From Adiantum capillus-veneris (lineage: Eukaryota > Streptophyta > Polypodiopsida > Polypodiales > Pteridaceae), in the NCBI GenBank assembly GCA_014529385.2, contig CM043948.1, positions 75,350,791 through 75,414,790 of the forward strand: a stretch of DNA of 64,000 bases, written 5' to 3'. This document shows, one piece after another, positions 54,991 through 64,000 of this stretch. Numbering within the stretch: position 1 is the stretch's first letter; every line of letters begins with the position of its first letter. A model generated the notes under the pieces. That model did not search any database, had not been told where the DNA came from, and worked only from the letters and a program-made list of their open reading frames with translations. A program made the translations under genes and the position numbers.

Positions 54991-56389
54991 ATCACTAAAT
55001 AAGAGTGTTTTTGGAGCTAAAAAGTGGAAAAAAGTGGTAATCCAAGTCCAAAAATCACAAAGAAGTGTATATTCATATACACAGGGTTACCAGCTATTTA
55101 TCATGTATGTTTGGAATTTTTTGGCTTCAATTTGCTATTTTCCTTTATTTTTTATGTTTTTCTTAATAAAAGTAAAAGAAAAATAAAAAAGCAGGTGAAA
55201 TGAGATCGGAAAAAAGAAAAGAATAGACGGCGATGATCCTAGTGACAAGGGCAACCCATGGTAAAAATGGGGTACAATTCTGAAAAAGTTGCGGAAAGCC
55301 CGAAATGACAGAATTTTGGCAAAGTGGACAGATTTCTCAGAAACAGGTCAAACGGAGTCCAAATTGAGAAATTTCAAATCCTAAAGTGCATTTCACGACG
55401 AGATAGGAGCACATGTCAAATTTGGTAACAAGTGATCCGGGAAGCCCGAAGTTAAGTATTTTTCACTTCACTATCAAGCTCATTTCCACTATTACCTTCT
55501 TGGAGAGAGCAAAGAGCACAAGGAGCATCCGCCTTCTACCGCCTTCTACGACTGCTACGAGAGCTCAGAGGACACCAGACATGAGAGGTAGACTCGTTGC
55601 CATAAGCTTTTGATGCTTATCGTTAACTTTTGTCGCGAAAACTCACCAAAACCAAGAAACAAGAGCAGACGGGGAATGGGGAAGAACGCTAGGTAGGGGC
55701 ACAACCGCCTAACCAAACCTTGCAAGAACTTAGAGGTGGGTTACCCTAGTATAGGAGATGAGTTTCTAACACTCAAAGCTCGAGAAAGAACGACTGAAAA
55801 AACCCTAGGTCAACAGAGCCTGCAAGAGGCAAACAGAAAAAAGTTGTCGGAACGACACAAAACTTCTCAGGAAGCTTAACAACATCGAGGGCAATGCAAC
55901 CATGGAGTATCTCCGGGTTTGGATCACCAAAAGTAGGTCGGAACAACCGATTCGGCTGCGGACACACAAAGCGTCATTTTGGCATAACGGCTAAAATTGA
56001 CGACCAAATGACATGAAACTTCACAAGCAGCTTCAAATATACATGGATGACTTATGTTTGCAAGCAAAACCCAAAAGAAAGCTGATTCACTTACCGATGG
56101 TGAAAAAGACGCTTTCGGGCAACCAAATGGAGAAAGATGGAGAACGGGGAGCCAAAGTCAACCAAATAGGTGGCTTCACAACATATCCAATGAGCTGGAA
56201 ATGCAACTCTCGAGAAGAAAAGTTGAAGAAATTCAACTCCAAGGCAAAAAGACGACTTCGGAGACTGAAATGCCTATAAGGGGGCTTTTTAGCTAAACTG
56301 ATGACTTTTTAAGTTGAAAACTAGTTAGCAGGGCTTAGGGCACTAGCACAAAGCATTCTTTGCACAAAAAAAACCAGCATTTCAAGAAA

Positions 56390-56413
56390 AGACATCATAC
56401 GCGTATGATGTCT
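56390..56413. repeat. 24-bp palindrome, copy 5
   Basis: Perfect copy of the palindrome in the 3' region. Confidence 0.97.
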
Positions 56414-56673
56414 CACAGCATGATTTTCACATCCATTTGAACATTTGAGTGCATAGCCTCATTCCACATGTTAATCACATCCTATGAACCAAGTATCATG
56501 AGAATTGGAGTTAGAAAACCCAAGGAAAACGAAAAAGACGCAAAGTAGGCCATAAAATTGATTTTTGGTCCTAATTTTGTCAAAATAACTCCAAACTCAT
56601 TGAAACTTTGTAGGATTGTTGATTAACACATCTACAAGCTATCTGGAACCAAAAAGCACCATTTTGACACAAA

Positions 56674-56697
56674 AGACATCATACGCGTATGATGTCT
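56674..56697. repeat. 24-bp palindrome, copy 6
   Basis: Perfect copy, 284 bp after copy 5. Confidence 0.97.
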
Positions 56698-56958
56698 ATT
56701 TGCACTTACAGAGCCAAAAATGCTCATTTGTCATCATACATCCATTATATATATCTAATACATGCTACATATGAAGTTTGGGACCATTTGGTCAAGTGGA
56801 TCACCCCATTAGCCCAATTAAGAGAAAATCCTTCATACAAAGCCTATTTTTGTCCCAAATCCAACATATTCAAGTCCAAACCAAGATTTGAGTATAAACA
56901 GTCCTTCACTAGCACATGGAGAGTCCACAGAACCAATCCCATGAAAAATTGATGAAAA

Positions 56959-56982
56959 AGACATCATACGCGTATGATGTCT
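56959..56982. repeat. 24-bp palindrome, copy 7
   Basis: Perfect copy, 285 bp after copy 6. Confidence 0.97.
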
Positions 56983-57093
56983 CCAGAGCCATTTTTAGCC
57001 CAAATTCTATCCAAACTTGATAAATCCACTGAATAAGCCTATCTAAAGCCAAAACCAAGCTTATAGAGAAAATTGGTCCAAAAATGCACCAAA

Positions 57094-57117
57094 AGACATC
57101 ATACGCGTATGATGTCT
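57094..57117. repeat. 24-bp palindrome, copy 8
   Basis: Perfect copy, 135 bp after copy 7. Confidence 0.97.
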
Positions 57118-57376
57118 CACTATGTGATTTTGGCATCTAAGGGCTTCAACCACCAAACAGAAGTGTTCTACATGCCATTTGAAGGTGATCCACCAAGTTT
57201 TACCCAATTTGGATCATAAAATCCATTTCCCTTTCAAAATTTTGCCAAGAGCCTGAACTGGACTAAACTGGCCAAAACTTGACCAAATGGGATCCAAACT
57301 CAAATCCAAGCATATGACACTCATGTATACACTATCAGCTACAAGCACAACCAATATGAAGTCATTCTGACACAAA

Positions 57377-57400
57377 AGACATCATACGCGTATGATGTCT
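57377..57400. repeat. 24-bp palindrome, copy 9
   Basis: Perfect copy, 283 bp after copy 8. Confidence 0.97.
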
Positions 57401-57566
57401 CAAGCATGTTTTTGAGCCCAGTTTGCATATTTTTTCACCTACATTGCATCCTTAGGCCCTGAATAGCTCATGTTTCAATTTTCAAGTCATTTGAATAGTT
57501 AAAAGCTTCATTTCGGCTTTCAGTACTAAAAAGACGCTAACTTCTGAAATTGGAGTTACAGGATCC

Positions 57567-60500
57567 ATGGATTCCGCTAAGTCATCGGCAACTAAGAGAA
57601 AAAGACCAACCATCAAGGATGCTCTTGCAGAGCAGAACCTTTTGATATTCCAACAGAAACCCTCAAGCCAACCAAGACTTGGGTGGAGGAAGCAGTACTA
57701 GAAAAAGAGGGAATAAAGATCTACCAGGGGACTTTCAGAGATCCTCAAGGGCAATCGGTCGATGTACCTATGATCCCACGAGAATTAGTGGATTATAGCA
57801 GATCAGAGAACATCAGCAGATACCTGGAAAGGCTGACTTACACAGGTTCTTCACCTCGAGACCATCAGGTGTAGACACAAGAAGAGTGTATGAGTTGGCA
57901 ACATCCATTCAGAAGGATGGGAAAGCCACGTTGACAGCCATGGATGGAGAAACAGTTGAAGTACAGATCACTCCACAGCTCATTGCAGATGCACTGAAGC
58001 TGCACAACAAAGGGAGTTCTGTCAGAGAAAGAAGAGAGGCCATAGAGGTCTATGGATCAAAGAAACAAAATACAACCTACGGAGATATGGCAGATCAACG
58101 AGCGGCAACCCTTTGCCGGTTATACAACCAGTTTTTCCATGTGTGCAGTAAAAGACCGCAGAAGTATACTACACCACCCCATGCCATTGCGACGACCATC
58201 ACATGGGCACTGAAGAGCAACGTGCCAAAGGAGGTGAATTATGCTCAATACATCCACGAGCAAGTAATCGCCATGCACAACCAGAAGCCAAGGTACATAG
58301 GAGGAGGAGAAATCCTAACAAGAATAGCTTATGAAGCTATTGGAGCTAGGGATCAAGGGCCACAGATTCCCTCCCAGAATGAGTGGCTTAGAGAAGCCGA
58401 TGAGGAGGAAGAACGGCAAGAAGTATCCAAGAGGGCGTCCACAAGAGCACACCGAAAACTAGAAATAGTTTCAGAACCTGAAGAGGCTGTGGACGAGCCG
58501 CTCAAGAAGAAAGTGAAGAAGAAGGCCGATGCCAAGCAAACCAAAAGTCAAAAAGCCGCAAGAATGGAAAGGCTGGTAGAGCAGTTTAGAGCGGAAAGAG
58601 CTCTAAAGGGGGATTTTGAAGAAATGTGGGTGCCAGACCCCACTAAAGTCGGAACCAGCTCAGCCAGGCCACATGTTGATCAATATGATCAATATATTAG
58701 AGCTTATGAGGAGTCGGAGGCCATACTGGAGCAGCAACCTGTCGAGCCTTATACTGAAGAGGAAGTACAGCTTTTAAAAGCTGAGCTGCAAAAGGACGAC
58801 AAGGGGAAGAAAAAAATAGATGAGTCTACTGAACCTAAAGAGACAGTAAGGCAAGCAAACAAAGGGAAAGCCAAGGTGACTGAAGACAATCAGCCCTCTT
58901 TTACTGTTGTACCAAGCCCGAAGAAGATGGAAATTATTGTGGAGGAAACCACAATAGAAATAGAAACAGAAATTATGAAAAAGACGGAGGCCGGGACCAA
59001 GGAAACGGAGATAGATCCAGTTCAGCAAAAGAAAGATGATTATGAGGATCTGGTAGCGATCGGATACAGTGAAGAAGAGGCCCTGGAGGCAGTTTATGGG
59101 ATATCCCTACGGAAACAAGATGATCGGAAAGGGACGAAAGAAAAGACAAAGGGTACAATGGAGAGTGAAGAAAAAATAGACGAGCCGAAGCCATTGGAGG
59201 TGGTGGCAGAAAGAGCTGTCAAGTTGACAGATGAAGATGAAAAAGACATGCACATGGTGCATGAACTGCTCAGCAAGATTAAAGAAAGATCCAGAGCAAA
59301 GGAAGTAGCACTTGAGACAGCAAAACAAAAGGAAGCAGAGTTGCAGAAGAAGTTAGAGAATGCTATGACTGAATTTGAAAGTCATAAAGCATCACTCTAC
59401 GAGGCAGAAAACGAGAGAGACGGCTTGATACTCCAACTAGCCGAAGCTTCAAGAGAGGTAACAAGTTCACAGGAAGCAAAGGAGCGAATAGAAGATGAGC
59501 TGGAGGCAGCCAAGGATGAGCTCATTGAGCTAAGGAAAGAGTCGAACTTCAAGAAAGGACAATCATGAGACTCAGGACCCCCTAGAGCTAGCAGAGCAGG
59601 AACAGAACAAGAGGGAGCCCTCGTACCAGCTCTGGAAGAGCAGGTCAGAAGTTTGCAAAGAGAGTTGAGGTTAGAGCAAGTACAAAGATTGCACATGGCG
59701 GAGGGATCATTGGCTGCAGAGGAGAGGCTCACATCAGAAAACCAAACACTAAGGACAGAAAATGAGGCCCTCCGCAAACAGCTCCAAGACCTCCAAGAGC
59801 AACAAAGAAGAGAAACAGAGCCACCACAAGAAGAAGTAGGGGGAGCAGCCATAGAGCTACCAGAAACTGGAGAGGCAACCACAATTGAAGATCCAGCCCC
59901 AGTTCAAGAAGTGGCCTCGACTTCAGGAATCTCTGAAGAAGAAGAACAAAGGCTCCAGGACCAAATAGAAAAGTCAACAGAGGAAAGTGCCAAGGCGGAA
60001 ATGGAATGGGAAAGGAGACTCCTCATCTCCATTAGACTTCAAGGTTTAGACACAAAAGTGCTCCATGAAGAGTGGATGCAACCAAGCCTGCCTTTCCCTC
60101 TGATGAAATTTGAAGTGATAAAGACGATAAAGAGAATAGAGGAGGAGCAGTATGTCGCTCTTTATGAAGGCGACATCACAAAGGATGAACAATCAAAAAA
60201 GATTGTAGATTCTCAACCTAGATGGAGGAAAGGTTGGCTGAATAAATACCCAGCCTACCTCATCTACTTGGTAGAGGCTCCAAAAGAGATTCGGGAGGAT
60301 GCAACCTTCTGCCCGGTGCCAAGAGTCAGAAGCTGGAAAGAGCATGGCAGGATTGCAGAAAAGAAGCCAAATTGGCTTAATTACCCAAGGATGCCAGGAC
60401 CAAAGGCAGGAGAGAGAATAGGTAAAACCTACATGGTGAAAACCCTAACGGGCACCATCAAACTCTTTACTGGCTCTCCTGACCTTTCGTGTCAGATGCT

Positions 60501-60819
60501 AAAGAAAATCTGCAGGACTCTCTTAGCATGCATTGAAGTGTTCGCGCCAGACAAAGCCACGACCTCGAGTCTACTATCGACGGCCGACACAGTGACGGAT
60601 ATGATGTATGATCTTTCTTTGCAGCCATCACCAAAGGTGTTACATCTCTTATACCAAAGAATTATGTTTTTGCCTAGCTTCCACATGCAAACATTCGAAG
60701 AAGCTTTCTACACCGGCTTTTTCACTCACGAAAGCAAAATATTCGGCCCAACATTGACCATCGGCAACCTACGCTACGAATCACATTTGCAGATGCTCAA
60801 GACGACAGGACTCTATTGA
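57567..60819 (+). pseudogene. Env-position protein of unknown function, about 1,080 codons, broken
   Basis: A plausible start is ATG 57,567 (MDSAKSSATKRKRPT, with an NLS-like KRKRP). Two frameshifts (between about 57,640 and 57,690, and near 57,850) and one TGA (59,566-59,568) break an otherwise continuous coding region that ends at TGA 60,817-60,819. The middle is highly charged, with a Lys-rich KKKVKKK stretch; coiled coil is likely around 59,220-59,560 and 59,640-59,830. The C-terminal 250 residues look globular (RWRKGWLNKYPAYLIYLVEAP, FTGSPDLSC). No membrane segment or signal peptide is visible, so an envelope function is not supported. The position behind pol matches the extra ORFs of Tat/Athila/Ogre-type elements. 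Confidence 0.7.
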
Positions 60820-60852
60820 CCAAGCCTAAAAGTCATGTCAGGGACGACATGA

Positions 60853-60868
60853 ACGCGGAGGGGGGGAG
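60853..60868 (+). other. Polypurine tract of the inner element
   Basis: GCGGAGGGGGGGAG immediately before the 3' LTR. Confidence 0.88.
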
Positions 60869-61790
60869 TGTTGAGCCAGCAGAGGATCACACCCATCATT
60901 TTGTAACCATTGATTGTAATAAATGTCTTTCCGACATTAATTTTGATTTGAGCCATTCCTTAAGTAACGGGACTCAATTGAGTTTCGAGCCTGTAATCCC
61001 GACGTAATTTCACCTGCTGATGTAAATAATTAGAGATGTTCTCACCTCCAAGGCTGAGGTATATAAGCCAAAGTTTTGTAACCTAAAAGGAGATTCAATT
61101 ATTAATCAAAGGGAGTTTTTGAGCGTCGTGACTGTGTCTGAGAGAGAGAGAGAGAGAGGGAGAGTCTTATCTCCTTGCTACGTGAGCTACGGGGCTGCCA
61201 TTGGAGAAGCGACACCGCCATTGTGTTAGCAACGGTGAGAGCTACGCACAGATACCAAGAGTGCGCGCTATCGGCTTCTACGTGTGGTAAGTTCCTACGA
61301 GCTTCGGTGTGAGTTTTCTTCCAACTCGTGTGTCGGAATAGAGCGTGCAGCATATCTATAGAACCACAACGAGTAGAGCTACACATTCGTACCATCGGGG
61401 TCAAGTTTCGGTCACCTGTAATTTTTGGCCTGTCTTCATACGCGTTTACCGCACGGAGTGGTTATAGGTTGATTTTGCAGTTCAAGTCTTCAGGGTGTTG
61501 TTCTTACCTAGTGTATAGACTTCCCCTTGAGTTTGAGATCGTTTCGATGATCCTAGATCCTGTTTCGTATAGCATTCGTTCGTAGTACGGATTTCAGTCA
61601 CTTGCGTATTTTAGAACTTAGATTTGATTTCCTTAGTAGTGATTGTCATTAGAAGGTCGAGTAGGTGATTTGACACCCACCTAGTTGTTTCCATGCGCCT
61701 GCGGGTCAAGCTTCGTCCTCGTCTGACAAATTCTGTTGTTGGTTGAGTTCTCGCTATTTAGCTTCCGCTAGCAGCGTAACCGCCTTAACA
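60869..61790 (+). repeat. Inner 3' LTR
   Basis: 922 bp. It differs from the 5' LTR by a short deletion near the start, a shorter GA run and roughly nine substitutions by eye (for example GCTACGTGAGC, ATTTTTGG and CTAGCAGCG). Confidence 0.95.
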
Positions 61791-62345
61791 GCTACGCACA
61801 GATACCAAGAGTGCGCGCTATCGGCTTCTACGTATGGTAAGTTCCAACGAGCTTCGGTGTGAGTTTTCTTCCAACTCGTGTGTCAGAATAGAGCGTGCAG
61901 CATATCTATAGAACCACAACGAGTAGAGCTACACATTAGTACCATCGGGGTCAAGTTTCGGTCACCTGTATTTTTTGGCCTGTCTTCATACGCGTTTACC
62001 GCACGGAGTGATTATAGGTTGATTTTGCAGTTCAAGTCTTTAGGGTGTTGTTCTTACCTAGTGTATAGACTTTCCCTTGAGTTTGAGATCGATCCCAATG
62101 ATTCTAGATCCTGTTTCGTATAGCATCGTTCGTAGTACGGATTTCAGTCACTTGCGTATTTTAGACAACTTAGATTTGATTTCCTTAGTAGTGATTGTCA
62201 TTAGAAGGTCGAGTAGGTGATTTGACACCCACCTAGTTGTTTCCATGCGCCTGCGGGTCAAGCTCCGTCCTCGTCTGACAAATTCTGTTGTTGGTTGTTG
62301 AGTTCTTGCTATTTAGCTTCCGCTAGCGGCGTAACCGCCTTAACA
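61791..62345 (+). repeat. Outer 5' LTR, right portion
   Basis: Resumes at GCTACGCACAG, beginning with the duplicated GCTAC, and ends TTAACA. With 42,050-42,500 it forms one LTR of about 1,001 bp. It is slightly more diverged from the inner LTRs than they are from each other. Confidence 0.94.
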
Positions 62346-62347
62346 TT

Positions 62348-63516
62348 TGGCGCCGCTGCTGGGGATGAGAGCCCTAAGTAGGTGACCTTAGACTAATCCT
62401 ACGAGGTGAGTCGTATAAACTACTTTGTATACTTTAGTTAGAAAAGATCTAGGAGTGGTGGAACTCCGAAAGATCTCGAGAGATACTAGGAAGTGGGGTA
62501 TTCCTGGGTCTTCCGTGTTGAGCAGTATTTTTAGTTTAGCTTAGATTTGTTTGTTGTTTTGTTGGTGTTGAGTAGTTGTTGATAGAAGAAGATTTGCTAG
62601 TCCGTGAGTGATAGTGGATATCTTTTAAGTCACATTACCAAACCCATTTTATGATTAGGAATAGCTTAGGTAGGACTTCATTTGATCCTGATCTAGAGCT
62701 AGTAATCATTGGAGTATTTGCTTGATATGGTTGATTGCATGTTAGATCACTAAACCATCGAGTTTGTAGTGAAACTTGCAATAAACAAAAGTCAGAGAAA
62801 TTTTCTGTGTATCTGGGAGTTGCTGAGCACTTGAGAAAGCTTTAGGAAGGATTCTGTGCCAAAAAAAATGGAAATCTACAACTTTAGACTCATACGCGTA
62901 TGATGTGTCTAAATGACAAACAGAGACCAAAACAGAAATTTTGACTTTACCAGAGTGTTCAAAAGGGGGGTTATACCCTAATTTCAACTTAAAACAAGAG
63001 CATTAACACTCAAAGAAACCCGAAAAGACAAGTCAGAGAGCAAAAAAACGCAAAGAACAAGAAATTTTGATTCAGATCTTGTTTTTACAGTCACAACCTG
63101 ACAAACATTGAAACTCATTATAAACTAGAGGCTTATATTTCAAGTTTCATCCCATTTGGATCACAATTGACCCAAAAACAAGTCAAAAGCAAAAAATTGC
63201 CAAGAAAAGCCTGAACTAGCCATAACTTGCTCAAACAGAGTTCAAACTGAATTTTGTGAGTGAACAGAGCATAAAGGGGGCCACTGAGAGTGAGCATAAC
63301 CAAAATAGTCAAAATCTGTGAAAAAAGACATCATACGCGTATAATGTCTTTTTCAGCATAACTGCAACAAAATTCTCACTTGATGAAACAGAAGTTGTCC
63401 AACTGACAAGATTAAACAATTGACCAAGTATCAATCAGTTTGGATCAATTCTGACCACAAAAACTTGGGAAAACAAATTGCCGAGACGGAAAAGTTACAG
63501 TCCTTTAGGGGAATTG
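62348..63516 (+). other. Outer element primer site and leader
   Basis: TGGCGCCGCTGCTGGGGA has one change from the inner primer site, and the next bases lack the AC of GGGAACGAG. Compared with the inner leader about 260 bp are missing near 63,121-63,130, removing palindromes 2 and 3. Palindrome 1 is degenerate (62,885-62,909) and palindrome 4 is kept (63,326-63,349). Confidence 0.88.
63326..63349. repeat. 24-bp palindrome in the outer element
   Basis: Equivalent to inner copy 4, including the same right-arm change. Confidence 0.95.
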
Positions 63517-64000
63517 ATGAATTTGAGATCGGGCAGGAATCTCCGGAATAATCAACCAAAACAAAGGGAACCAGCAAGTGTCATATCAACCGAGGGAAGT
63601 GTAAACCAAAGTTGGGTGCAACCATTAGAGCCGATCTTTGAAGGAAGTGTTTCTGATACTTCTTCGGAGAGGTCTTACGAGATTTTCACCGAACACTCGA
63701 ACAGGAACAACAGAGAAAATATGGCAGCAGGATCATCAAACCCTTCCGCCACCATGAAGCTATTGTTCATAAAATACCAGTACGACAATGAGCAAGGTGC
63801 CAAGATCTACAAAGATGGAATGGACCGCTATTGTGTAAAGATAGAAGATAGACCTAGTGAGTTCAAGGACTTAGTGCCTGTGAGCTATAGCGGAGATAGA
63901 TATCTAGATGACGAGGGTACCATGTACTTGGTAGTCCTAAACCCTAACATTGTGGACAAGTGGGGATTGATGGGCACCAAAGCCAAAATAGATGAAGAAC
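63517..64000 (+). CDS. gag: Gag of the outer giant element, N-terminal part (cut by window edge)
   Basis: ATG 63,517 opens a frame (MNLRSGRNLR) that stays open to the edge, about 161 codons. It is nearly identical to the inner Gag, with a 9-base in-frame deletion near 63,691-63,710 (TEHSNRNN in place of a longer segment). Its intactness suggests that the older copy is also not very old. Confidence 0.92.
   Translation, partial: MNLRSGRNLRNNQPKQREPASVISTEGSVNQSWVQPLEPIFEGSVSDTSSERSYEIFTEHSNRNNRENMAAGSSNPSATMKLLFIKYQYDNEQGAKIYKDGMDRYCVKIEDRPSEFKDLVPVSYSGDRYLDDEGTMYLVVLNPNIVDKWGLMGTKAKIDEE

Larger units (their letters stand above)
54482..57566 (+). other. Long untranslated region between pol and the env-position frame
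   Basis: 3.1 kb with no recognisable protein. It starts with three 139-bp tandem repeats, then has short low-complexity frames (for example around 56,013-56,296) and five 24-bp palindromes between 56,390 and 57,400, separated by decayed repeat text. Confidence 0.75.
42501..61790 (+). mobile_element. Giant Ty3/gypsy OTA-type retrotransposon, 19.29 kb, complete (inner)
   Basis: Two LTRs (944 and 922 bp, TGTTGAG...CTTAACA), a tRNA-Asp-type primer site, a G-rich polypurine tract and a GCTAC duplication define it. Order: 1.4-kb leader with four palindromes, gag, UAG, pol, a post-integrase frame with a second protease, 3-kb region with a 139-bp tandem repeat and five palindromes, env-position coding relic, 3' LTR. 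No chromodomain is visible. RT and integrase look like the plant non-chromovirus (Tat/Athila/Ogre-side) clade. About nine substitutions between the LTRs by eye mean a young insertion. Confidence 0.95.
42050..64000 (+). mobile_element. Older copy of the giant gypsy family (outer), 5' end; runs off the window
   Basis: It begins with TGTTGAGCCAGCAGAGG at 42,050. Its 5' LTR is split by the younger copy (42,501-61,790) and resumes at 61,791, ending at 62,345, followed by a primer site, leader and gag up to the window edge. Its 3' LTR and right duplication lie outside. It inserted into the Penelope-like RT relic. Confidence 0.92.

Noticed and set aside
56296-56330. Hammerhead ribozyme candidate (CTGATGA...GAAA)
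   Set aside because: Two extra bases separate the possible stem II from GAAA and no stems I/III form. Other CTGATGA words (for example at 3,283 and 4,951) also lack the GAAA box.
43986-57400. CRISPR-like array of palindromic repeats
   Set aside because: Spacings are 125-289 bp and irregular, split by 12 kb of coding sequence, in a plant retrotransposon. There is no array architecture and no cas genes.
57567-60819. Envelope gene
   Set aside because: Only the position fits. There is no signal peptide, membrane anchor or cleavage site.

Overview
The window is plant nuclear DNA made almost entirely of transposable elements. Evidence for a plant: a Tork/Tnt1-like Ty1/copia element, a chromodomain Ty3/gypsy element (chromovirus), a gypsy element of the plant OTA (Tat/Athila/Ogre) type, tRNA-Met and tRNA-Asp-type primer sites, 5'-TG...CA-3' LTRs, and long CA and CT microsatellites. 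I found no intact single-copy host gene. Elements up to 19 kb, deep nesting and a Penelope-like reverse transcriptase relic suggest a large, TE-rich genome, perhaps a gymnosperm, fern or lycophyte. That last step is inference only.

Layout. 1-9.4 kb: AT-rich sequence without recognisable genes, carrying CA tracts, a 455-bp direct repeat (2.5 and 7.7 kb), a decayed 250-270-bp tandem repeat (4.1-5.8 kb) and a strong hairpin (8.87 kb). 9,405-14,759: a copia retrotransposon on the minus strand, complete in structure (LTRs, PBS, PPT, 5-bp TSD TAGTC) but defective (two nonsense codons and a deletion in pol). 14.8-19.3 kb: a 765-bp direct repeat in two copies, with gene-free AT-rich DNA between. 19,354-34,369: a non-autonomous LTR element with one gag-like reading frame that ends in a transmembrane segment and no pol. 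It is split by a complete but decayed chromovirus (23,508-32,039; TSD TATG), and the host frame resumes in phase on the far side.

34.4-42.0 kb: remains of a multi-ORF, apparently intron-containing element: a minus-strand ORF, a divergent plus-strand gene with a TATA box and two candidate introns, a 430-codon structural (Gag-like) frame ending in RG-rich sequence, and a degenerate reverse transcriptase with Penelope/TERT-type motifs. A 1.34-kb TIR transposon interrupts the RT, and an LTR element cuts it off downstream.

42,050-64,000: a very large gypsy/OTA family, nested in itself. An older copy begins at 42,050. Its 5' LTR is split by a younger complete 19.29-kb copy (42,501-61,790; TSD GCTAC), and it resumes at 61,791 and runs off the right edge with an open gag. 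The young copy has gag (900 aa), a single in-frame UAG, then a 1,862-codon pol (protease, RT, RNase H, integrase), a frame-shifted continuation with a second aspartic-protease domain, a 3.1-kb untranslated stretch and a decayed env-position coding region. Its notable features are nine 24-bp palindromes around an ACGCGT core, two tandem integrase zinc domains exactly 126 residues apart, the second protease, and a 139-bp tandem repeat in the 3' region.
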